Source: Clitoria ternatea
Lineage: Eukaryota; Streptophyta; Magnoliopsida; Fabales; Fabaceae
Assembly (NCBI GenBank): GCA_037962975.1
Contig: CM075670.1
Span: forward strand, 78,929,501 to 78,993,500
Length of the DNA: 64,000 nucleotides
Reading direction: 5' to 3'
The notes beneath the pieces were generated by a model. The model made no database searches and was not told where the DNA came from. It was given only the letters and a program-made list of their open reading frames with translations. Made by a program: the position numbers and the translations under genes. Positions 32,018 through 43,413 of this stretch are shown piece after piece. The number at the start of each line of letters is the position of its first letter. Position 1 is the stretch's first letter.

Positions 32018-33386
32018 TGTTAACCAAGTGGCCTCAATTACTCAAGAGGGGGGGTGAATTGAGTATTAAAAAATTTACTTGGAATGCTTTTGAAATTGAT
32101 TCTTTAATAATTATGCTTAATGAAGATAATAAATTTACTCCCAAATGATAACAATTTATACATAAAGAAAATTAACAAGTACTAAGTATATGGCAATAAA
32201 TTCACTTAAGAGATAAAGTAATTTCAAGTAATAATATCAAATTAATCACAACACTATTTTTGGTACTTAGAAAGATTTAAAGAATAATTCAAGAATATTA
32301 CTTAAACAACTTTAACAAATTTAATCTAAGTGATTTACAAATTTAATCAAGCCAATAGAATATGCACTTTAAGTGCATTAATAAAGTTGCTTAACTAATT
32401 AATTTATAAAACACAAATATTTAGCAAGCAATTTTAAGTGCACAATTTAAATGAGTGTAGGGAAGAAAGATTTGTAAACCGATATATACGAGTTCCACCA
32501 CACCGGTGTACGTCTCGCCTCTAAGCAACCCACTTAGAGGATTTCCATTATTGAAGATTAGAGATACAACTTTGAGCAATCACGGCTTCTTAGTGTCCCA
32601 CACTCAAGAACCCAATTCTCACAAGTACAAGAGCACCCCACCCAATCTCTCAATCTCACAATTTTAAAAGGTTGAAACCCAACCCACAAACTCTAGAAAT
32701 TTTGATGTTTAGAATACAAGAGTAACTCTCCAATAGAGTGGTTATACAAATTAAAGCCTTCACCAAGTGATAACTCTCAAAGAGAGGATATGCAAATTTT
32801 AGCTCTTCAAAAAATATTTTCTCTCTCAAAAATATTCAATTTTTGGCACTTAAAGGATTAATTTCCTCTCTAAGAAAATATTCAATTTTAGCACACAAAT
32901 AATTTCCTCACTGTTATAAGGAATCGATTCATGCTTCTAAAATGCACTTCATGGGCCATTCAAACCGTGTGAATCGATTCACACATAGAGGGAATTGATT
33001 CATGCTATGCAAAATTCAATTCTGGGCCTTCCTTCACATGGCAATCGATTCATGTGGCCATGTGTTGCTTCATGAATCGATTCATGCATCTGTTGAATGA
33101 GTTTTTGCGCTTTGTTTTACCCGTTTGGATATTTGATTGCATGTGATTTATTTCCTTTGATTCATGGCACTTTAGTTGATCATTTTTCACTTGATCTAGA
33201 CCTCTTTAAAATCCTTTAACATGAGTCCTTAATGGTCATCAATCCTTATGCATTTAACTTTGGAATTCTTGATCCGTTAAAGCTTGATCTTTATGAATTG
33301 CTTCTAATTGATCACTTTCCACAACATCCTTAATATATCTTCATTTGTTGTATCATTATCAAAACCTACATCAACATAAAAATACA
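32018..33386 (-). repeat. C3 3' LTR
   Basis: 1369 bp from TGTTAACC to AAATACA. Contains CACCGGTG (about 32504) and GAATCGATTC-type palindromes at about 32930-33085, including spacings of 21 and 32 bp. Confidence 0.88.
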
Positions 33387-33965
33387 TTCTCCCCCTTTTT
33401 GATGATGACAATAAATGTTCATCTCGTCGGGTGTTAGTCTCATAACAGTTCATATACATGGCATAAATGACTATCCCTTACACATATAATTTGATACTAC
33501 ATGTTATACATATGTCATACATATAATTGAATACCACTTTATCATTTACACATGTAGTTGGATATCACTTGTTGTAAGAAAAATTATTATGAGGCTCTCC
33601 CTTAATCATGCAATTTCAACAAGGATAGATATAGATGTTGATTCTAGATTTTATTTCTCCCTTAAGCATCATGATATTCTCTCCCCCTTTGTAAGATACT
33701 TTATGCCACTTAGAATGTATATATTTATTTTCTCCCCCTTTGGCATCATTAAAAACATTTAAAAATATATACCACTTTAAGACAGATACATTTTATAGAG
33801 ATAAAAGTCATTTGCATATAAAGCTCCTCCTAAAACATGCAATAGATATCACAGAATAATTCAAGGCATGTAAGCAATCATAATGATATTTTCTCCTTCT
33901 TTTAGATAAGCAAAGTCTCATGGGTGATTTTGTGAGAGGTTGTACAAGGATTAAAATTTTTGCCA
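33387..33965 (-). other. C3 residual internal sequence with polypurine tracts
   Basis: CTCCCCCTTT cores at 33387-33400, 33679-33691 and 33731-33742 repeat the Sirevirus multiple-tract pattern. No ORF. Sequence switches to the G3 LTR at about 33966. Confidence 0.8.
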
Positions 33966-36595
33966 ATTACAAATTGGAACACTCAATTTCACAATCCTCA
34001 CAATTCTTACACAAAATAAAATAAAGAAAAAGAAAATAAAAAGAGAAAGAAATGGAACAGAGAAGAAATTGAAGGAAAAGAAAAGAAAGGAACAAAGTGA
34101 ATGAATGAGAACTGGATATCAAAGCGACACTGTAATGGCTGTGGAGTTATGGAGCCGGTGTGCAAATCGTTGAATGTACAGAGTAAGAGAATGGAGCAGA
34201 GTTTTTGACTCCAAAGAAGGCTTCAGACATCCCCTCTTTTTTCCTCTTTCATTGAGGTATTTATAGAAATCTGGACGTCAATAATCATGGGGAACGGCGG
34301 CTAGTGGGACTTCTTTATTATTTTCTCTTTTGTCTTGTTGTCAGCCGCCCCACAAGATCAACAAATCAATTTGGATGGTGCGTTGGTGTGTGATGGAGAA
34401 ACAGCCTGGACCTCGACAACCATAGGGAACGGCGGCTAGTGGGAATTCTTTATTATTTTCTCTTTTGTCTTGTTGTTAGCCGCCCCCTCATAATTCAAGG
34501 ATCCACTTGGATAGTGGGAATCCAAGTCAGCATGGGCAAATGGTGGAAATATGGAACCAGTGTTCTCCTTATGACTTGGATTAGTGCCTCAGCCTGTATC
34601 CATCCTCAATGGGAATTAATCCGAGCGGAACAGGTGCTCTCATATATAAAAGACCGAGTGAAAGCTTGAATTCAAAGATTATTGACTCGGAAATTTCTTT
34701 TCGAGGAGCATTCATCAGGACCTCTGTTCATTCGGAATTGGTTCACTCGGTGTTGCTTTGCTCGGAACTTGTCACTGCTTGAAGCATTCATTTAGAATTA
34801 CTTCAATCGGAGGTGCTTTGCTTGGAACTTGTTTCTGTTTGAAGCACTCGACCGGAATTGCTTCACTGATTGAAATATTCATTCAGAATTGTTTCAAAAG
34901 TGACTCACTTGGAGATCATTTGCTCGGAGGTGCTTCTGCTTGAAGCACTCGTTCAGACCCTCTTCTCTCACATGTGACCCACTCAGGAACGTCTCATTTG
35001 GGAAGTCTTTATTTAAAATTGATTCAATCGGCACCTCCAAAATGTTTCACTCGGCTATGTCTCTGGCCGACAAGTCAGAACCATTTTTTTGACTTAAAAT
35101 TGATTCAATCGGGAACTCTTCATTCAAATGCCTCAGCCTGAGGGGTATTCCTTCGAAATCAAGGTCTTTCTTCACCCGGAAGCACATCACTGGAATTGAA
35201 CCACTCGGAGAAACCTTGCTCGGATATATTGCTTGGGAGTAATTCAGTCGAGAACGACCCTTTCTTCGCTCCTTGAAATGATCCACTCGGACACATTCAT
35301 CTGAAGTCAAGCTTGCCTTTCACTAAGAATTGCTTTAATCGTGCATCAACCCATTCGGACGTATTCACTCGGAAGTCCGACTTGCTTTTCACTCAGAATG
35401 GCCTCAATCATCAATCAACCCATTCGGACGTATTCACTCGGGAGTCGGCCTTGCTTTTCACTCAGAAATTTGCAACTTGAGAGAATCTGGCCGATAGAAG
35501 CTCTTTCTAGGTCAGAGCTTTGCTTTGCTCAGAAATACATCTCTCAGCCCCAAACCACTCGGAAGTGCCTTCCTCGGAGACATCTCACTCGGGGTTAGTT
35601 TGAAACTTGAGAGTCTGCCCGAAAGAGATTCATTCCCGGTCGGACCTTTTCCTTGCTTAAAAAGACATTTTCTCCAAAACACACTACTCGGAAAGGCCTT
35701 TTCTTTACTCAAAATGCCATCTTTTCCGAAACACACCACCCGGAGACATCCTTGCCTGACAAGTGTTCTTCCGAAGTTTAGAGTTTTTTTCATTCAGAAT
35801 CAACTCACTCGGGAATCCTCCACTCGGAAACAATTTTGCCCAAAAAAAGCACTTGTCCCAAAATCAGTTTTGCTTCAATCAGTAATCCTTCACTCAGACG
35901 TATATCTTTGGGCAGTATTTATTCAAAGTCAGTCCTTTTTTCACTCAGAGTGGCTGCAGTCGGGAATCTTCCACTCGGATTTATCTCGAACCGGGAAGTA
36001 TTCCTTCAAGGTCAGCCATTTTTCACTCGGAATAGCTTTGATCGGGAATCTTCTACTCGGATTTACCTCCAACCGGGAAATATTCACTCAAAGTCAGCTA
36101 TTTTTCATTTGGAGGCACCTCCTTCGGGAATCTTCTACTCGGAAACACCCTACCCGGAGATAATCCACTCGGCAACGCTTCACTCGGAGACTCCCTACTA
36201 AAAAATGATCATTCCGAGTCAGCCTACTCGAAAATGATCATTCCGAGTCAGAATTCAATCCTCTCAGAATTTAATCCTCTCAGAATTCTTTCCACTTGGG
36301 CCGCACTAATAGATAGCGCACTAATAGCCCATTTTCATGCTTTTGTTGCTCTTTTTTCACCGGGGCTTGTTCTTCTTGTTTCTTTATCATTTGATGGTCG
36401 TTTTTCTCTTGTTATTGACCCTTGGATTATCTTTGTACTTATTCCTTAATTTTATTAATTTCTGCAAAATAAAATACCCAAGTAGAATATAGTGGAAAGA
36501 AAGCGAAAATCACAAAAATTAAGGAAATACTGTGCATAATGATTAAAATCCTAAGCAAACTAAATCTAATTTATTGTGTTATAAAACACTTATCA
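33966..36595 (-). repeat. G3 3' LTR, outer end missing
   Basis: 33966-35064 matches 44271-45367. A minus-strand TATA box (CTATAAATACC) lies at about 34257-34268. 34680-36250 is packed with CACTCGG/CATTCGG words. The LTR ends ACACTTATCA at 36595. Confidence 0.85.
34680..36250. repeat. Dense CACTCGG word array in the G3 LTR
   Basis: Dozens of CACTCGG and near variants (CATTCGG, CAATCGG, CACTCAG) at irregular spacing, often about 15-16 or 30 bp. It creates long spurious ORFs, for example 212 codons at 35525-36163, that have no independent support. Confidence 0.85.
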
Positions 36596-36610
36596 AAATA
36601 CCCCAAACCA
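36596..36610 (-). promoter_or_regulatory. G3 polypurine tract
   Basis: The minus strand reads GGTTTGGGGTATTT directly against TGATAAGTG, the LTR start. Confidence 0.8.
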
Positions 36611-37939
36611 AAACATTGCTTGTCCTAAAGCAATTACCATATTCACATGATAAGATACAAAAAACACTAAGCTCAGCAAACTAAGGAATCCAAAATAGAG
36701 AAAAAGATTCATTCAAATGCCAATATTAATTTTCTTATGTGAATCAATTTTCATTATCAAGACAGAGGATACTCTTCTCTCAATTTTCACTCAAAGTGTT
36801 TCATGGTTTGTGTATCACTTAGATCATCATAGTCAAAAAATATTACCATAAGCTTGTTAATAAACCAGAAACTCCACAGTTTAGATAGAAAATATGTCAA
36901 AGTCTAAAGGTCTTTCAAATGTTGTAACGTTGCCTTGGGTTGTATTGTCAAGGTAGGAATTTCAAGAAAAATGGAATACAAAAGGGCTTTAACAGTCATG
37001 AATGATTCAAATTACCATCATAAATTTAACAGAGCAAATTTTTGAACTTTTATGGACTTTTTGGAATTTATTCAATATCATCCTTTTGATTTTCTTTTTC
37101 TTTTTTCTTGCTTTTCTTTGCATCCTATACATATTTTTCTTAAGTCCTTTTTTATTTCTTTGCTCCACTAAATTTCTAACTTTTTCACCATTAAAAGAAT
37201 ATCAGTCAATGAAAGGCTTCAAAGAAAAATTTTTACTTTTAGGTTTAAAAGGGGCAACTAGGGGTCAAATTATGCAAAAATTCTAAGGCTTAAGAATAAG
37301 GCCTAATTGTGCCTTTATCATCCTAAGACATATAATCAAAAACCATTTTGAATCGGTTAAAAACAAGTTCTAGAATATTAATGACTATGAGATTCACTCA
37401 ATCAAGAAGATATGGGTTTTGAAAATTTGTTTGATAAATAACCCATTTTGGCTCAAGTCTAACCATGGAAAGTCTTTTCAAAGAAAATTTTAATCACATA
37501 AAGTTCTTAGACATTGATTTGGCATTTAAACAATCAAATTTTGAAAATTTCACTCAAAATTTTGGGGTTCTTAGATACTTTAGCCTTGTGTTCAAAGTAA
37601 ATTTATCATATAATCATGGTAAATTACAAGATTACAAACAAAACAAGGAAAACACACATGCATGAAAAATATAACAATCACACAACGTAAACAAAATAGT
37701 TAAGTTTTCTTATCTACCACCCCAAACCAGAATTTGACATTGTCCTCAATGTTAAAATGGATGATAAAAGGATAAGAAAACTTACCTGTAGTAACCCCAA
37801 ACCAGCATTTGACATAGTTGGGTTTTTTTTTAATACCCTTTTTTTTTCGAGCTCAAAATGAAACAACAACTTTTTATAGGGTTACCTCCCTATCAGTGCT
37901 AAGTTTTAAGTCTTCAGCCAGACTTCTCACCGTTTGGAT
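36611..37939 (-). other. G3 3' non-coding region
   Basis: About 1.3 kb without a credible gene. The inverse of the ACATTGAGGACAATGTC signature is at 37735-37760 and the TGGTTTGGGGT phrase occurs at least twice. Unlike G1, no Athila-type ORF is present. Confidence 0.7.
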
Positions 37940-39205
37940 TTACTCATCAGGAGCATCAAACAAGTCCAAGTCATTTACTTGTTGTATTGGTTGACCTGTC
38001 AAGTAGTGCTTTACTCTTTGTCCATTTACCCTAAATGTACCAGATTTCTCGCTCCATAGTTCGACAGCTCCAAAGGGAAAGACCTTTGTTACCTTGAATG
38101 GTCCCAATCATCGGGATCTCAGTTTACCTAGAAAAAGCTTCAATCTGGAATTAAATAGTAAAACCATATCACTTGGATTAAATGTTCTCCGCTGGATGTG
38201 ACGATCATGCCAATGTTTGGTTTTTTCTTTACAAATTCTGGCATTTTCGTATGCATCTAGACGGAGGTCTTCAAGCTCATTTAATTCCAACAACCTATGT
38301 TCACCTGCATCCTTATGATCAAAGTTAAGAGTTTTAACAGCCCAAAATGATTTATATTCTAGCTCAACAGGTAAATGACAGGGCTTCCCATATACTAGCT
38401 TAAAAGGTGTGGTTCCAATGGGAGTTTTGTATGCGGTTCGATACGCCCATAAGGAATCATCTAACTTAATAGACCAATCCTTACGTGATGTATTCACCAC
38501 TTTTTGAAGAATATTTTTAATTTCCCAATTGGATACCTCAACTTGTCCACTAGTTTGTTGGTGATAAGGTGTAGCAACCTTATGCCTAACTCCATATTTC
38601 TTTAGAAGGGTCTGAAAAGTTTTCTCAATAAAATGAGACCCTCCATCACTTATAACACATTTTGGGACCCCAAACCTTGGAAATATTATTTTCTTAAAAA
38701 GTTTAATAACAGTCTTAGCATCAGAATGGGGTGAAGCAATGGCTTCCACCCATTTTAACACATAGTCAACTGCCACTAATATGAACTGATTTCCAAAAGA
38801 GGAAGGAAAAGGTCCCATAAAATCAACACCCCATACATCAAACAATTCAACTTCTAAAATGGTATTCAATGGCATTTCATGTCTCTTACCAATATTACAT
38901 GTTCTTTGGCAAGCATCACAAGTTAGAACATACTTACGTACATCCTTAAAAATATTTAGCCAATAGAACCCAGATTGCAATATTTTAGCAGCTGTCTTAG
39001 AGGTACTCATGTGCCTTCTACAGGAAAGACAATGGCAATGATCCAAGATAGCATGGACCTCATCTTGTGAAACACACCTCTGAATCAAACCATCTGCACA
39101 TTGCTTGAATAGGAGTGGTTCATCCCAATAGTAGTGTTTAACATCTGTAAAAAAACTTTTTCCTTTGCTGAAAGCTAAGATCAGGAGGTAAGATACCACA
39201 TGCAA
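37940..39205 (-). pseudogene. G3 integrase
   Basis: H2C2 zinc finger (HCHCLSCRRH spacing, CDACQRTC), core with catalytic motifs (VWGVDFMGPF, VISDGGSHF, and the conserved glutamate region TSGQVEVSN), then C-terminal RRTFNPSDMVLLFNSRL. A TGA at 38110-38108 replaces a Trp codon; the frame continues to a stop at 37942-37940 ending DAPDE. It is separated from RNase H by a homopolymer frameshift (seven A on the plus strand, 39149-39155). Confidence 0.9.
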
Positions 39206-40160
39206 GAAAATTTACAAAATCAGCATACCAAGGAACACGTTGGATACTAAGACTCAAGAGTTGTTCATCTGGAAAAGATTCATTGATGGGAATATTATCT
39301 GTTTCTTCTTTTTTAGATGTCAACCTAGATAGGTGGTCAACGACTAAGTTCTCAGTACCCTTCTTATCCTTAATTTCTAAATCAAATTCTTGCAATATTA
39401 GAATCCACCTAATTAACCTCGACTTTGATTCCTTTTTATTCAATAGATACTTAATGGCAGAATGGTTAGTGTAAACAGTAACATGTGAACCTACCAAGTA
39501 AGATCTAAATTTATCAAAAGCAAAGACAATGGCTAACAGTTCTTTCTCAGTTGTGGCATAATTTACTTGATCATCATCCAACGTCCGGCTGGCATAATGA
39601 ATTATATGTAGCTTCTTGTCCTTTCGTTGCCCAAGCACAGCCCCTACTGCGTAATCACTCGCATCACACATCAACTCGAACGGGAGTTCCTAATTAGGGG
39701 GTTGCACGATAGGGGCAGAGATTAGAGCTTGCTTGATCCTGCAAAAAGCTTCCATACAAGATGAATCAAAATTGAAAGGCACATCCTTACCCAGAAGAGT
39801 TGTAAGAGGCTTTGTGATCTTGGAGAAATCTTTAATGAACCTACGGTAAAACCTTGCATGTCCAAGAAAACTCTGAATACCTTTCACATTTGTAGGTGGA
39901 GGTAATTTTTCAATCACTTCCACTTTAGCCTTATCAACTTCTATACCTCTCTCAGACACCAGGTGTCCAAGAACTATGCCTTCTCTTACCATAAAATGAC
40001 ACTTTTCCCAATTCAAGACTAGATTGGTCTCTTCACAACGCTGCAAGACTTGGCACAAATTTGTTAAACAGTTATCAAAATCCAAACCATACACTGAAAA
40101 ATCATCCATAAAGACTTCTATCACATCTTCAATAAGGTCAGAAAAATTGCTTGCATACAT
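39138..40160 (-). pseudogene. G3 reverse transcriptase (C-terminal) and RNase H
   Basis: RT active-site region EVFMDDFSVYG, then KCHFMVREGIVLGH and the thumb; RNase H MCDASDYAVGAVLGQ, YATTEKELLAIVFA, VYTNHSAIKYLL. TAG at 39692-39690 replaces a Trp codon before ELPFEL. Another frameshift in an A-run (40142-40146) separates it from the RT fingers. Confidence 0.9.
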
Positions 40161-40498
40161 CTTTGAAAAGTCGCAGGTGCATTACACAGAACAAAAGGCA
40201 TACGTCTATAAGCATAAGTCCCATAAAGGCAAGTAAAGGTAGTCTTTTCTTGATCAGATGGATGAATAGGAATTTGATGAAAACCGGAATACCCATCCAA
40301 ATAACAGAAATAAGAGTGTTTCGCAAGTCTTTCAAGCATCTGATCAATAAAAAGGAGAGGAAAATGATCTTTTTTTGTGGTGCTATTTAACTTCCTATAA
40401 TCAATGCACATGCGCCAACCAGAGACAATCCTAGTAGGAATCAAGTTATGTTTATCATTTTCAATCACAGTTATTCCCCCCCTTTTTAGGCACCACAT
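40121..40498 (-). pseudogene. G3 reverse transcriptase, fingers and palm
   Basis: Conserved RT blocks: RMCIDYRKLNSTTKKDHFPL, YFCYLDGYSGFHQIPI, TFTCLYGTYAYRRMPF, LCNAPATFQRCM. It is joined upstream through a run of seven C (40476-40482) that adds one base and shifts frame. Confidence 0.92.
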
Positions 40499-41063
40499 GA
40501 ACAGGACTTACCCATTTACTACTATCAACAGGATATATGACTCCAGCATCAAGCAATTTCAAAATTTCCTTTTTCACCACTTCTTGCATTTTTAGATTTA
40601 ATCTCGTAAGTGGTTTTACTATGGGCCTACTTTCATCTTCTACAGTAATCCTGTGCATACAAAGAGAAGGGCTAATCCCTTTGATATCATCCATTGTATA
40701 ACCTATTACCTTTCTATACAACCTAAGTTGTTTCAAAAGTTTTTCAGTTTCACATGGATTCAATTTAGCATTAACAATCACAGGATATATGGAATTAGGA
40801 CCAAGAAACTCATACCTTAATGAAGCCAGTAAAGGTTTTAATTCCACATTTGGGCCTACCACTTTGTCACACATGACCTCAGTATCATGTTTTAGTGGGG
40901 CCTCAGAGCAATCAGATTTTCCTGCAGGCTCAATCATGAAAACAGTTTGAAGTGGGTCATTAGGAAGGGTTGCTTCCTTTACCACTTGTTCAACAAAATC
41001 CACATTACAGCAAACATCATTATAAGGTTTTTCTAAAACATTTTTCAAGTTAAAATCAACCTT
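40461..41063 (-). pseudogene. G3 protease-RT linker and RT start
   Basis: In frame with the protease after a TAA. It contains LRLYRKVIGYTMDDIKGISP and CMHRITVEDESRP, ending at PVHVVPKKGG, where the frameshift lies. Confidence 0.85.
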
Positions 41064-41825
41064 TTAATCTCCAACAGTTAGAGACAACTTACCATTCTTG
41101 ACATCGATCACAGCACCTGTAGTTGCTAAAAATGGTCTGCCTAAAATAATAGGAATCAAAGAAGCTTCATCCATTTCAAGCATAACAAAGTCGGCAGGTA
41201 TAAAAAAGTTTCCTACCTTAATAGGAACATCCTCTAAAATTTCTACAGGATATTTTACAGATCTATCAGCCAATTGTAAAGACATCCTAGTAGGTTTCAG
41301 CTCACCCAATCCTAACTTTTCAGCAACAGATAATGGCATTAAACTCACACTCGCTCCTAAATCACACAATGCTTTATCTATATTCATGTCACCAATCATA
41401 CAAGGAATAGAGAAACTACCTGGATCTTGGAGCTTGGGTGGAAGCTTTCTTTGAATTAGAGAACTGCACTCTTTAGTAAGTGCAACTGTACAATCTTCCT
41501 CTAGTCTTCTTTTGTTGGACAAAATGTCCTTTAGGAACTTTGCATATATGGGCATTTGCTGCAAAGCATCTGTGAAGGGAATATTGATATATAATTTCTT
41601 TAAAACATCAAGAAACTTACCAAATTGTTTGTCTAACTTTGTTTTAGCCAAGCGTTGAGGAAATGGAATGGGAGGTTGATATGGCTTAACCTCCTCCTTC
41701 TTTTCTTGTGGTTTCTCTTCTTCAATCACTGGATGAGATGAAGATTCATCCACTTTCTTTTCCTCCTTTGCAGTCTTACCAACTGGCCCATCATATTGAG
41801 TACCACTCCTAAGAGTGACAGCCAT
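41064..41825 (-). pseudogene. G3 aspartic protease region
   Basis: Protease active site LCDLGASVSLMPLS (the DLGA form common in Athila-like elements) and flap-side ILGRPFLATTGAVIDV. Begins MAVTLRSGTQYDG. Both its upstream boundary (TAA, 41828-41826) and downstream boundary (TAA, 41066-41064) are in-frame stops within the same long reading frame. Confidence 0.88.
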
Positions 41826-41828
41826 GGT

Positions 41829-43151
41829 TTAGTTAGATGGTCCAGCCTCTGGTTTTCCAGGAAATGTTCCTGGTGCTCTTTGAGAGTAGGAGGCTTGTTG
41901 GGCAATTTGATTTTCCAGTATTTTGTTATGGGTGGCAAGAGAGTCCACTTTTGAAGCTAAGTTTTTTATTGCATCAGAGAATTCATCATTTTGTTTAAGT
42001 TGAGTAGCTACAAATGTCTCCATCAAGGATTCTAGCTTTGATTTTTGTGGAATATAGGTTCCTTGTTGAGGTTTGTAGTTACTTTGATTACCTTGGAATT
42101 GAGGTAGCCTATTTTGGAAGCCAGGTGGACCTTGTGGAGGTCTATAGTTACCTTGATAATTTCCACCATAGTTTCCAATAGTATCCACCTGATGCATTTC
42201 TTGTTCTTGATTAAGGGTCATTGCTAAATGGCAGTTTGTAGCTCCATGTCCTGAAACACCACAAACTTTACAAACAATATTAGTAGTACCTGTTGACCCT
42301 ATTTTATCAAGTTTTAATGTTAATGCTTCAACTTTGGCAGAAAGTAGGGAAAGAGCATCAACAGAGTGCTTACCTGGTGTTTTAGCAGGTAATCCTCTCT
42401 CAGAGTTCTACTGGTGAGTGTTTTGAGCTATTTCCTCAATCAGGTTCTTAGCTTCATCAACATTTTTACTCATGAAGGCTCCTCCAGCTGCAGCATCTAA
42501 AGAGATCTTTTGTGTGGAAGTTAGTCCATTATAGAAAATATGGATTGTCAACCACCTTTCTATCCCATGGTGAGGACATTCTCTTAGCAACTCCTTGTAT
42601 CTTTCCCAGGCTTCATACAAGGATTCATCATCTTTTTGTGAGAAATTTATGATTTGTTTTCTCAGCACATCAGTCTTGTTCCTTGTGTACCATTTATTGA
42701 TAAAAGCACTAGACAATTGTTTCCAAGTTGTGATGGATCCTTCAGGAAGAGAGTATAACCACGCCCTCGCTTTATCTCTTAAAGAGAAAGGGAAGAGTCT
42801 TAAGCGAATGGAATCATTGGTGGCTCCGTTCATCTTCAGGGTATCACAGTATTCAAGAAAGATTTGAAGATGAAGATTTGGATCTTCAGAGGGTAAACCT
42901 CCGAATTGGTTCTGTTGAACCATAGAGAGTAATGAAGGCTTCAATTCAAAATTGTTAACCTCCACTGTGGGTCTAAGGATGCTAGATCCTCGTCCATTTG
43001 TATTTGGAGCGGCAAAATCTCTTAAGGCTCTATATTGGTCTGCCATTTGTTTTTCTTTTTCTTGTTTTTGTTGTTTTCTTAAAGCTCTAAGGGTACGTTC
43101 TATCTCAGGGTCAAATCCTAAGTTTAGATCGACACTACGGCTTCGTCGCAT
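41829..43151 (-). pseudogene. gag: G3 gag
   Basis: Starts at ATG 43151 (MRRSRSVDLNLG). Retrotransposon capsid domain (NNFELKPSLL, DPNLHLQIFLEYCDT, RLFPFSLRDKARAWLYSLP, YNGLTSTQKISLDAAAGG). TAG at 42410-42408 interrupts it; the same frame continues through one CCHC knuckle (CKVCGVSGHGATNC) and a Gln/Gly/Tyr-rich stretch to TAA at about 41828. Confidence 0.9.
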
Positions 43152-43389
43152 AAAAAGAAAATAAATGAAAAATAAAACAAACAATCACAAAAAATAAAAC
43201 AACAACAGATACACAGAATAAAGAAAAAAATACAAATTAACAAACAGAATAAAATAAGTAAAAATAAAAATACAGAAAAAATATAAAAAGAAAAGAAACA
43301 AACAAAACAAAAATAAAATAAAATAAAAAGAATATTAACAAGTATGATCTAATCGAATTTCAATATTGTTGATATTTGAGGGACGACAG

Positions 43390-43407
43390 TCCCCGGCAAC
43401 GGCGCCA
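43390..43407 (-). promoter_or_regulatory. G3 primer-binding site
   Basis: The minus strand reads TGGCGCCGTTGCCGGGGA, the intact tRNA-Asp-type site of Athila-like elements, six bases inside the LTR. The 43152-43389 leader is A-rich and has no ORF. Confidence 0.9.
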
Positions 43408-43413
43408 AAAACT

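Noticed and set aside
35525..36163. 212-codon plus-strand ORF
   Set aside because: It lies wholly in the CACTCGG word array of the G3 LTR, is antisense to the element and has no recognisable domain; other frames over the same repeat are equally open.
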